A DNA stretch of 22,354 nt. Source: DTU032 sp964346175 (lineage in GTDB: Bacteria; Bacillota; Clostridia; Saccharofermentanales; DTU023). Of the stretch, positions 15,780 through 22,354 are shown in pieces. The notes beneath the pieces were generated by a model. The model saw only the letters and a list, made by a program, of their open reading frames with translations, made no database searches and was not told the DNA's origin. A program made the position numbers and the translations under genes. The number at the start of each line of letters is the position of its first letter. Within the stretch, counting starts at the first letter, position 1. The stretch covers positions 1 through 22,354 of the forward strand of contig CAYFTG010000021.1 of the NCBI GenBank assembly GCA_964346175.1, given 5' to 3'.

Positions 15780-16376
15780 GTGGAAGGAATCGAGAGAATC
15801 ACAAATAAGATCCTCGAAGATGCCAAAGCTGAAGTAAGCCGCATTGAATCTGAGACAGAAGAATTTGTGCGCGAGCAGCAAGAAAGTTCTGAGAAGATGC
15901 GTGAGCGTGTTCTGGCAGATTCCAGGAAGAACGCAGAAGACGATGCTAAGGCCTTGATTCAGCGAGCTGAAAGCCTAGCTTCGTCAGAACGCAGGAAGCG
16001 TGATTTATCAGCCAAGCAGAATGATGTACGACGTACGATTGATCTAGCTGTACAGCAACTGCTTGAAGATCCGGCGGAAGTACGTGTTGAGCGTTATGTC
16101 AGCTGGATTGAAGCGCACAAAATCAAGGAAGGTGTCATCACCTTATCCCTTGCGGATCAGGACTTGGCAGATAGCCTCCTGGACAAACTGCCGGCAGGTA
16201 AATTCACTGTGGCCGACACACCCGGCAAAATGCGTGGAGGCATTATTGTGTCGCATGGCAAGATGGAAGAGAATCTAACTTACGATCTCGTTATCCATAA
16301 TTATCTACCGCGACTGTCGCAGCTAGCTCAAGAGCAGCTGGAAGCAATTCAAGGTGGGGAAAATACCGATGACTAA
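15780..16376 (+). CDS. ntpE: V-type ATPase peripheral-stalk subunit E (NtpE)
   Basis: A 198-residue stalk subunit that pairs with subunit G/H. The N-terminal 90 residues form a long charged helix (GIERITNKILEDAKAEVSRIE...). A globular C-terminal domain follows with the family segment MRGGIIVSHGKMEENLTYD near 155-175. The GTG at 15780 was chosen over an earlier GTG because AAGGAG lies 7 bases before it and VEGIERITNKI matches the usual opening of subunit E. Length agrees with the E. hirae protein of about 200 residues. It overlaps ntpC by 8 bases, suggesting translational coupling. Confidence 0.93.
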   Translation: MEGIERITNKILEDAKAEVSRIESETEEFVREQQESSEKMRERVLADSRKNAEDDAKALIQRAESLASSERRKRDLSAKQNDVRRTIDLAVQQLLEDPAEVRVERYVSWIEAHKIKEGVITLSLADQDLADSLLDKLPAGKFTVADTPGKMRGGIIVSHGKMEENLTYDLVIHNYLPRLSQLAQEQLEAIQGGENTDD

Positions 16377-17406
16377 GCCTGCAATGGACAAATTGCACCT
16401 ACCGGCGGTGAAAAATAAGAAGATCGGCTCTTGGCGCTTCGCTGCAGGAAGGATCAGGAGCTTGGAAGTAAACCTCTTTAGAAAATCCGGATTGGATCGT
16501 CTTTTTCATGCGGAAGAATTGCAGGACCTGCGTCTTTTATTACAGGAACATCGCTATCCGCAAGATGAGTTTGCTGCTGCTTTGAAAAAAGAGCGCAGTG
16601 CCGTCTATGATCTTTTGGAAGAAGTAGCTCCTCAAGATGCATACCGAGTGGCTCTCTTAGTTTTCTCCGATGTGCATAATCTGAAATTTATGCTGAAAGA
16701 AAATCTTAAGGATAGTAAACGCAGTTTAGACGAGATGTCGCATCTTCTGATGAGACCCTCCCTCATTGATCCAGCTCAAGTCTACGAAGTAATTAGCGGT
16801 GTTGGTGACACGAGCGCTGCGCAGCCTTGGATCACAGAACTGATTGATCTGGGCGAGAAAGCTTATTACGATACGTACGAAGTAGCAGCTATTGACCGCG
16901 CTTTAGATAAGAAAGCACATATGATAGCGGCGGAATTGGCTGACGATCTAGGTAATGACTGGTTCATCCGCTATTTCGCTTTGCAGCGAGATCTGATTAA
17001 CTTGGAAACCCTCTTTCGTGTTCGTCATCGTTCGCTTTCCGAAACCACCTATAAAGACAGCCTTTTACCTGAGGGTCTGATTTCTGAGCAGGAATGGCAA
17101 GAACTCTATGAAGCGGAGGACGAGCGCATCAGCGAAGTGTTGAGCAAGGCAGATTACGGTGTTTTTGTGCCATATCTGGAAACTTACGGTGCTAGTGGCG
17201 AAGCTGCCAGATTTGTGCGTGACCGCGATCAGATTCTTATAGATCACATTGAAAGCGGCAGACATTTCCTGTCGGGGCCTGAGTTGACTCTGTCTTATGT
17301 GTTAGCACGTGAGTTTGAGATTAAGAATCTACGCATTGTAGATGCTGCTATCCGTAACCGCCTGCACCCTGAACAGAGGAATGCCTTGCGGCGCGATTTA
17401 TGGTAA
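16369..17406 (+). CDS. ntpC: V-type ATPase central subunit C (NtpC, subunit d)
   Basis: A 345-residue cytoplasmic socket protein that seats the central shaft (subunits D and F) on the proteolipid ring. It is all-helical, with family features: an early GRIRSLEVNLF segment, FSDVHNLKFMLKENL in the middle, and a late LSYVLAREFEIKNLRI followed by IRNRL. The ATG at 16369 follows AGGTGGGG by about 9 bases. The 5-codon longer reading from 16354 is less likely. The start overlaps the end of ntpE by 8 bases. Length fits the family (about 330-350). Confidence 0.95.
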   Translation: MTKPAMDKLHLPAVKNKKIGSWRFAAGRIRSLEVNLFRKSGLDRLFHAEELQDLRLLLQEHRYPQDEFAAALKKERSAVYDLLEEVAPQDAYRVALLVFSDVHNLKFMLKENLKDSKRSLDEMSHLLMRPSLIDPAQVYEVISGVGDTSAAQPWITELIDLGEKAYYDTYEVAAIDRALDKKAHMIAAELADDLGNDWFIRYFALQRDLINLETLFRVRHRSLSETTYKDSLLPEGLISEQEWQELYEAEDERISEVLSKADYGVFVPYLETYGASGEAARFVRDRDQILIDHIESGRHFLSGPELTLSYVLAREFEIKNLRIVDAAIRNRLHPEQRNALRRDLW

Positions 17407-17430
17407 GAGAATAGTCGAGAAGGGCAAGCA

Positions 17431-17754
17431 ATGAAAAATAAAGTTGGAGCAATCGGAGATTTAGACAGTATTATCGGTTTTCGCGCTCTTGGTATGACCG
17501 TTAAGGCTACCGAAGATAAAGAGGAAGCTGCCGCAATATTGGAACAATGGCAGCAAGAGGGCTATGCCATTGTTTTCGTTACTGAACCTCTGGCATGCGC
17601 ATTAGGCGAAGAAGCAATGGAAGAGTGGCGCAATGTCTGGCTGCCTTCAGTTGTAATTATTCCGTCTGCGCAAGAAGAACCCTCTTTGGGCCGCGATACC
17701 CTGCGCACGGCCGTGCGCAGAGCAACCGGCATTGACCTTCTCAGTCACATATAA
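17431..17754 (+). CDS. ntpG: V-type ATPase central-stalk subunit F (NtpG)
   Basis: A 107-residue Rossmann-like small subunit of the rotor shaft, bound to subunit D. Typical family parts are the N-terminal IGDLDSIIGFRALGMTVKAT, then YAIVFVTEPLA and the short VVIIPSAQ strand before a C-terminal helix. GDxDSxxGFRALG is diagnostic for subunit F. The operon place between C and A is the same as ntpG in E. hirae, with gaps of 24 and 14 bases on either side. Confidence 0.96.
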   Translation: MKNKVGAIGDLDSIIGFRALGMTVKATEDKEEAAAILEQWQQEGYAIVFVTEPLACALGEEAMEEWRNVWLPSVVIIPSAQEEPSLGRDTLRTAVRRATGIDLLSHI

Positions 17755-17768
17755 TTTAAGGAGTCGTC

Positions 17769-19535
17769 ATGAGTAAAGTAGTTCAAGGTGAAATCGTCAA
17801 AATTTCAGGGCCGCTCGTCATTGCTACAGGCATGCGGGATGCTGACATGTTTGATGTTGTCGACGTGTCTGAGCATAAACTGATCGGCGAAATTATTGAG
17901 ATGCACGGTGAAGAAGCATCCATTCAGGTATATGAGGAAACTGCCGGTTTGGGCCCGGGTGAGATTGTCACTTCCAGAGGGACACCATTGTCTGTTGAAT
18001 TAGGCCCCGGTCTGATTGGCGGTATTTTTGACGGTATACAGCGTCCCCTAGATGTTTTAGCAGAAAAAGAAGGCAGCAACATTAAACGTGGAGCTTCGGC
18101 TTCGGCGTTGCGTCGAGACAAGCTGTGGAAATTTGAAGCTGCTGTTGAAAGTGGAGCCAAGCTAGTCGGCGGAGATATAATCGGTACTGTGCAGGAGGGT
18201 AAACTTCTGCAACACCGCATTATGGTTCCACCCCGGCTCTCCGGCGAGCTGAAATCGATTGCTTCCGGCGAGTATACGGTGGAAGATACCGTAGCTGTAT
18301 TGCTAGACGAGCAAGGACAGGAACACGAACTCACTTTGATGCAACGTTGGCCTGTTCGCATCGGCAGACCATATAAAGAAAAGATGGCGCCTTCTGAACC
18401 TTTAATTACCGGACAGCGTTCGATTGATACTTTCTTCCCGGTGGCCAAGGGCGGAACAGCAATGGTTCCCGGACCTTTTGGTAGCGGTAAAACCGTAATC
18501 CAACATCAGCTGGCCAAATGGGCGGAAGCAGATGTTGTCGTCTACATTGGTTGTGGTGAACGTGGCAACGAGATGACCGACGTGCTCAACGAATTCCCGG
18601 AATTGCTTGACCCCAAGTCCGGCGAATCTCTGATGGAGCGTACCATTTTGATCGCCAATACTTCAGACATGCCGGTAGCTGCGCGTGAAGCTTCGATCTA
18701 TACAGGCATTACTATCGCTGAATATTTCCGCGATATGGGTCTGTCCGTATCTTTGATGGCAGACTCGACTTCACGTTGGGCGGAGGCGCTGCGTGAAATG
18801 TCCGGTCGCCTGGAAGAAATGCCGGGTGAAGAAGGCTATCCCGCTTATCTTGGCTCGCGTTTAGCCAGCTTTTACGAGAGAGCCGGTATGGTTCGCTGTA
18901 TCGGAAGTGATGATCGCTACGGTGTTCTGACCGCCATCGGCGCAGTTTCGCCACCAGGCGGAGACTTGTCTGACCCGGTAGCTCAGGCTACTTTGCGTAT
19001 TGTTCAAGTGTTCTGGAGTCTTGATTCGGATTTGGCTTATCGCAGACACTTCCCGGCGATTAACTGGCTGACAAGTTATTCCCTCTACCAAGACAAGGTA
19101 GATCAGTGGATGAATGAAAGCCTGTCGCCGGATTTCAAAAAGCTTCGTACTGATGCTGTGGCCTTACTGCAGGATGAATCGGAGCTCGAGGAAATCGTAC
19201 GCTTGGTCGGTCAAGATTCTTTGTCCGAAGGCGATCAGCTCAAACTCGAGGCTGCACGCTCCTTGAGAGAAGACTTCTTGCATCAGAACTCTTTTGATGA
19301 AATTGATACCTTTACTTCTTTAGGCAAACAGTTCCGCCTCTTATCTTTGATTATGAATTTTTATTATGAGGCGAAAGAAGCACTGGAGCGAGAGGTTGAA
19401 TATGATGACATTATCCGCTTGCCGGTGCGCGATGCTATCGCTCGTTTCAAATATGTCAGAGAGAGTGATGTGGACAGAAATTACGATCTTTTAATGGAAC
19501 AGGTCAGTCAAGAGCTGGCTGATTTGACTCAATAG
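17769..19535 (+). CDS. ntpA: V-type ATPase catalytic subunit A (NtpA)
   Basis: The 588-residue catalytic subunit hydrolyses ATP in the A3B3 head. It has the phosphate-binding loop GPFGSGKT (235-242, Lys241) and the catalytic glutamate in CGERGNEMTD (Glu264). The bulge domain characteristic of V/A-type A subunits is present between about residues 110 and 200. Other family motifs are SIDTFFPVAKGG, MADSTSRWAEALRE and SPPGGDLSDPV. Length matches the bacterial/archaeal family (about 580-600). AAGGAG stands 7 bases before the ATG. Nothing essential is missing. Confidence 0.98.
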   Translation: MSKVVQGEIVKISGPLVIATGMRDADMFDVVDVSEHKLIGEIIEMHGEEASIQVYEETAGLGPGEIVTSRGTPLSVELGPGLIGGIFDGIQRPLDVLAEKEGSNIKRGASASALRRDKLWKFEAAVESGAKLVGGDIIGTVQEGKLLQHRIMVPPRLSGELKSIASGEYTVEDTVAVLLDEQGQEHELTLMQRWPVRIGRPYKEKMAPSEPLITGQRSIDTFFPVAKGGTAMVPGPFGSGKTVIQHQLAKWAEADVVVYIGCGERGNEMTDVLNEFPELLDPKSGESLMERTILIANTSDMPVAAREASIYTGITIAEYFRDMGLSVSLMADSTSRWAEALREMSGRLEEMPGEEGYPAYLGSRLASFYERAGMVRCIGSDDRYGVLTAIGAVSPPGGDLSDPVAQATLRIVQVFWSLDSDLAYRRHFPAINWLTSYSLYQDKVDQWMNESLSPDFKKLRTDAVALLQDESELEEIVRLVGQDSLSEGDQLKLEAARSLREDFLHQNSFDEIDTFTSLGKQFRLLSLIMNFYYEAKEALEREVEYDDIIRLPVRDAIARFKYVRESDVDRNYDLLMEQVSQELADLTQ

Positions 19536-19551
19536 TTTAGCGGAGGGCTGC

Positions 19552-20934
19552 ATGGCAAGAGAATATCGCACAATTGAAGAAGTCGCGGGTCCACTGATGT
19601 TGGTACGCGGCGTCGAAAATGTTAAATATGATGAAATCGGCGAGATCGAATTAACAGATGGACAGATCCGACTGTGTAAGGTCTTGGAGATTGATGGCAC
19701 AGACGCTTTGGTTCAGCTTTTTGAAAGTTCGATCGGGATAAATATCGAGACAGCCAAAGTCCGCTTCCTCGGCAGTGGTCAGGAATTAGCCGTAGCTCCT
19801 GATATCTTGGGTCGTGTCTTTGACGGTATGGGAAATCCGATTGACGATGGCCCGGATATCATCCCGGTCGACATGCGCGATGTCAACGGGACGCCGATCA
19901 ACCCTGCCTCACGTGATTATCCGAACGAGTTTATTCAGACAGGTATTTCAGCCATTGACGGCCTAAATACCTTGGTGCGCGGACAGAAATTGCCGATTTT
20001 CTCAGCATCAGGCCTGCCGCATCCACAGCTGGCGGCTCAGATAGCACGTCAGTCTCAGGTGCTCAATAGTGAAGAAAAATTCGCCGTAGTCTTTGGGGCA
20101 ATCGGTATTACCTTTGAGGAATCGGATTTCTTCATTCATGACTTCCGCCGCACTGGTGCAATAGACAGAGCGGTTATGTTTATGAATCTGGCAGATGACC
20201 CGGCCATTGAACGTATCTCAACACCTCGTATGGCTTTGACTGCTGCTGAATATTTGGCTTTCGACTTGGACATGCACGTACTGGTCCTGTTAACAGATAT
20301 TACCTATTATGCGGAAGCTTTGCGGGAGATTTCCGCTGCCCGTAAGGAAGTGCCCGGCAGACGTGGTTATCCCGGCTATCTCTACACTGACTTGGCGAGC
20401 ATGTACGAACGCGCCGGTCGAATAAAAGGGAAGAAGGGCTCAATCACACTGGTCCCGATCCTGACCATGCCGGACGAAGACATAACACACCCGATTCCCG
20501 ACTTGACAGGTTACATCACCGAGGGTCAGATCATTTTGTCTCGTGCACTGCAAAGAAGTGGCATCAATCCGCCGATCAATGTCTTGCCTTCTTTGTCCCG
20601 TTTGAAGGATAAGGGTATCGGAAAAGGGAAAACCAGAGAGGATCATGCGGACGTCATGAACCAGCTTTTTGCCTCTTATTCACGTGGTAAAGATGCGCAT
20701 GAACTGAAGGTCGTCTTGGGCGAGGAAGCTTTGTCCGACATAGACTTGATCCACGCTGATTTCTCCGAGGCGTTCGAAGCACAGTATGTCTCGCAGGGTT
20801 TTGAGACCAACCGCAGCATCGAAGAGACCTTGGATCTCGGCTGGGAACTCCTGTCCATGCTGCCTAAGAATGAGCTCAAACGTGTTCATGAAGAGTATAT
20901 TGAGCGCTACTATATTGAAAAAGACGAAGACTAA
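19552..20934 (+). CDS. ntpB: V-type ATPase regulatory subunit B (NtpB)
   Basis: The 460-residue non-catalytic head subunit alternates with A. The P-loop position is occupied by SASGLPHPQLA (151-161), which lacks the GKT lysine, as expected for B. The arginine finger that reaches the catalytic site of A is kept (Arg350 in LPSLSRL), at the same number as in E. hirae NtpB. DILGRVFDGMGNPID, GISAIDGLNTLVRGQKLP and RRGYPGYLYTDLA are family hallmarks. Start: ATG 16 bases after the ntpA stop with GGAGGG before it. Confidence 0.98.
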   Translation: MAREYRTIEEVAGPLMLVRGVENVKYDEIGEIELTDGQIRLCKVLEIDGTDALVQLFESSIGINIETAKVRFLGSGQELAVAPDILGRVFDGMGNPIDDGPDIIPVDMRDVNGTPINPASRDYPNEFIQTGISAIDGLNTLVRGQKLPIFSASGLPHPQLAAQIARQSQVLNSEEKFAVVFGAIGITFEESDFFIHDFRRTGAIDRAVMFMNLADDPAIERISTPRMALTAAEYLAFDLDMHVLVLLTDITYYAEALREISAARKEVPGRRGYPGYLYTDLASMYERAGRIKGKKGSITLVPILTMPDEDITHPIPDLTGYITEGQIILSRALQRSGINPPINVLPSLSRLKDKGIGKGKTREDHADVMNQLFASYSRGKDAHELKVVLGEEALSDIDLIHADFSEAFEAQYVSQGFETNRSIEETLDLGWELLSMLPKNELKRVHEEYIERYYIEKDED

Positions 20935-20970
20935 AGAGAAAATTCACGTATAAGCAAAGGGGAAGCCACT

Positions 20971-21663
20971 ATGGCAGTCAAACGTGTCAATCCGAATCGT
21001 ATGGAACTGCTCCGACTTAAGGATCAGCTCCAGGTCGCGCGCCGCGGCCATAAGCTTATGAAAGATAAGCGCGATGAGTTGATGCGCCAATTTTTGGACA
21101 TGGTTCGTGAGGTAGCGAAACTACGCATTCAAATGGAAGATCTTTTGAAAAAAGCGAATGCCGACATGGTTTTGGCAAGAGCCAGCATGGGCTCCGAGGT
21201 CGTGGAAGCCGCATTGATGACAGATGCGCCACCTCTCGAGCTTCTGCTTGGTGAAGAAAATACTATGGGCGTCCGTTCACCAGTTTTCAAAATGGCGGCA
21301 GAAGACAAGAAAGACGGAATCGTCAGTGACCTGCCTTACGCGCTGACTTCGGCTACGGGCGAACTGGATCAAGCGGTAGATGCCCTCTACAATGCTTTCC
21401 CGATCATGATGAAATTGGCTCAAATGGAACACAAGACGCTATTGATGGCTGCCGAAATCGAGCGTACTCGTCGCCGCGTCAACTCCCTCGAGTACGTGAT
21501 GATTCCGGATCTTCAGGACACCATCCGTTCTATCACGATGAAGATGGAGGAGAATGAACGCGAGAATCAGACGCGCTTAATGAAGGTGAAGGACATGATC
21601 CTGGAAGCCTCTATAAAGGAAAAGCAAGCTCAAAGCGAGCAGCGTCGCAGTCAAAATATTTAG
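20971..21663 (+). CDS. ntpD: V-type ATPase central-shaft subunit D (NtpD)
   Basis: The 230-residue rotor shaft subunit consists of two long antiparallel helices: an N-terminal one starting VNPNRMELLRLKDQL...RGHKLMKDKRDEL, and a C-terminal one containing RTRRRVNSLEYVMIPDL, both family signatures. A less regular segment links them (about 75-140). AGGGG lies about 8 bases before the ATG. It is the last gene of this operon: the ntpH and ntpJ genes that follow in E. hirae are not in the window. No strong terminator was found after it. Confidence 0.97.
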   Translation: MAVKRVNPNRMELLRLKDQLQVARRGHKLMKDKRDELMRQFLDMVREVAKLRIQMEDLLKKANADMVLARASMGSEVVEAALMTDAPPLELLLGEENTMGVRSPVFKMAAEDKKDGIVSDLPYALTSATGELDQAVDALYNAFPIMMKLAQMEHKTLLMAAEIERTRRRVNSLEYVMIPDLQDTIRSITMKMEENERENQTRLMKVKDMILEASIKEKQAQSEQRRSQNI

Positions 21664-21679
21664 TACACTTAGTAATAAT

Positions 21680-21701
21680 ATGTCATTTTGCAAAAAGACA
21701 T
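21680..21701. promoter_or_regulatory. Near-palindrome overlapping the downstream promoter, candidate operator
   Basis: ATGTC at 21680-21684 and GACAT at 21697-21701 flank a TTTTGCAAAA core, giving a 22-bp palindrome with one mismatched pair. It lies where the -35 region of the promoter at 21711-21719 would be. An A-tract follows on the plus strand, so it is not a good terminator for ntpD. Confidence 0.4.
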
Positions 21702-21710
21702 AAAAAAAGG

Positions 21711-21719
21711 TGCTATAAT
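21711..21719 (+). promoter_or_regulatory. Extended -10 promoter upstream of the DUF364-like fragment
   Basis: TGCTATAAT gives a perfect -10 (TATAAT at 21714-21719) with the extended TGn element. No good -35 is visible at 17 bases. Transcription would start near 21726 and run into the truncated gene at 21734 and beyond. Confidence 0.55.
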
Positions 21720-21733
21720 AACATAAAATTTAA

Positions 21734-22024
21734 TATCTCATTCCCAGGGGGATTTTTATTGCAACCGTCAACGCCATTATGCACTCTCTGGATTTGTGCG
21801 TGGACACGGTGCACTGCCGCAACGAAGGACCCGAGCAATGCGCTCAGGATATGCTCTCTTTCCTGCAGACAAGTTACCCGGAGTCCAAAAACATCGCTCT
21901 TGTTGGATATCAGCCGGCGCTCCTTGAAATGCTTTCAAAAAGCGAATATACGGTCAGGGTGTTTGACTTGAACGAGGCCAATATAAATCAGAAAAGACGA
22001 TGTAGTAATATAAATCAGAACTAG
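21734..22024 (+). pseudogene. Internal fragment of a DUF364-type Rossmann-like protein
   Basis: An open frame of about 96 codons matches the middle of a DUF364/DUF4213-type protein: IATVNAIMHSLDLC, then TVHCRNEGPEQCA, then NIALVGYQPALLEML and YTVRVFDLNEANI. In this family such a stretch lies after an N-terminal domain of about 80-100 residues and is followed by a further C-terminal half. Both are absent: an in-frame TAA stands at 21731 and the frame ends at 22024 in unrelated sequence. An ATG at 21779 exists, and an in-frame ATT at 21758 has AGGGGG 6 bases before it, so a short product could be made. A decayed, doubly truncated gene is more likely. Family assignment is from memory of conserved motifs. 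Confidence 0.6.
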
Positions 22025-22259
22025 TTCTATAAAGCTTGAAAGGGGATCCGATCTTAATAGTGGTTATATCTACCCAACCTGCAAGTAAATCACCAAGAGA
22101 TTTCTGAGCATACTCAGAAACCTCGATTGGGACAGATTCTGTTAAAATATATATTCCCTTTTCCTCTTTTGGTATCAACTCTCTTTCTTGCGCATTGGAT
22201 AACTGTGGAGTCATTAGAAAAGTCAGGGCAAACAAACCCGCGATAACAACTACAATCAT
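21954..22259 (-). pseudogene. N-terminal fragment of a secreted protein, truncated and possibly frameshifted
   Basis: The 101-codon frame begins with a signal-peptide-like segment (MIVVVIAGLFALTFL, cleavage probably after LSNA) and continues as an exported domain (IYILTESVPIEVSEYAQ ... GSPFKLYRTSSDLYYYIVF). It then runs into the DUF364-like fragment on the other strand and ends in the unrelated WPRSSQTP, so the C-terminal part is lost. The best ribosome binding site (AAGGAG, 22279-22284) serves an ATG at 22273 whose frame stops after five codons. One extra base in the A6 run (22259-22264) would join that start to this frame. Family not recognised. Confidence 0.5.
21980..22020. repeat. 14-bp direct repeat at the junction of two gene fragments
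   Basis: AATATAAATCAGAA occurs at 21980-21993 and 22007-22020, a 27-base period with 13 bases between. The left copy lies at the end of the recognisable DUF364-like sequence, and the right copy lies in the secreted-protein fragment, so the repeat marks the join. Confidence 0.75.
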
Positions 22260-22354
22260 TTTTTACTACACATTTTATCTCCTTCCCCTGTGTTAATTTA
22301 GATTAATTTTTGTCCTTTACCATTCAACAAGATACGTAGTTATTAGAAGATCTC

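Noticed and set aside
17924..18448. 174-codon minus-strand open frame opposite ntpA
   Set aside because: It is antisense to the bulge and P-loop region of a highly conserved gene and has no independent support.
21664..21720. Terminator after ntpD
   Set aside because: The hairpin at 21680-21701 is followed by A residues, not T, on the plus strand, so it lacks the needed U-tract. It fits an operator better.
21759..21971. 70-codon frame starting TTG after AGGGGG
   Set aside because: The start spacing looks good, but the Cys/Trp/Ser-rich product has no features. The +1 frame over the same bases carries clear DUF364-like motifs.

Overview
The window looks like a chromosome segment of a low-to-moderate GC Gram-positive bacterium (Bacillota, most likely a Clostridia-class anaerobe). 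This rests on strong purine-rich ribosome binding sites, a V-type ATPase operon in the same gene order as Enterococcus hirae ntpFIKECGABD, a heterodimeric ABC exporter of the LmrCD/BmrCD type, and an RlmD/RlmCD-type rRNA methyltransferase with an iron-sulfur motif. No rRNA, tRNA, CRISPR array or intact transposase gene was seen.

Layout. (1) 1-3650 is a visibly AT-rich Type II restriction-modification module: the 3' part of a small XRE-type regulator, a PD-(D/E)XK endonuclease, and a convergent N6-adenine methyltransferase. A bidirectional hairpin terminator separates the last two. (2) 3650-4041 has no gene. It holds the methyltransferase promoter edge, a pair of 14-bp direct repeats and a possible terminator. 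(3) 4042-11381 is a tightly packed minus-strand run. It reads, in transcription order: two ABC exporter half-transporters (overlapping TGATG), an AAA_15/RloA-type ATPase, an RloB-type TOPRIM-like protein, and an rlmD-like 23S rRNA methyltransferase whose ATG overlaps the RloB stop. A 24-bp perfect palindrome next to an extended -10 promoter lies upstream of the exporter genes. (4) 11538-12578 encodes a zinc-ribbon, charged-linker, multi-pass membrane protein of the Yip1-like type on the minus strand. (5) 12875-21663 is a complete nine-gene V/A-type ATPase operon on the plus strand. Its proteolipid keeps all five Na+-binding side chains known from E. hirae NtpK, so it is predicted to be a Na+ pump. 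(6) 21664-22354 is a rearranged tail: a promoter with a near-palindrome, an internal fragment of a DUF364-type Rossmann protein, and on the opposite strand the N-terminal fragment of a secreted protein. The two meet at a 14-bp direct repeat.

The most interesting part is probably the defence-related content. The AAA_15 ATPase plus TOPRIM-like pair resembles AbiL and, in architecture, PARIS (AriA/AriB). It is fused by translational coupling to an rRNA-modifying enzyme, and it sits a few hundred bases from a restriction-modification system. Whether the methyltransferase takes part in the defence system or was just caught downstream cannot be told from the sequence. The V-ATPase operon is conventional in content and order. 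The exporter has an unusual insertion of about 60 residues in its degenerate nucleotide-binding domain.
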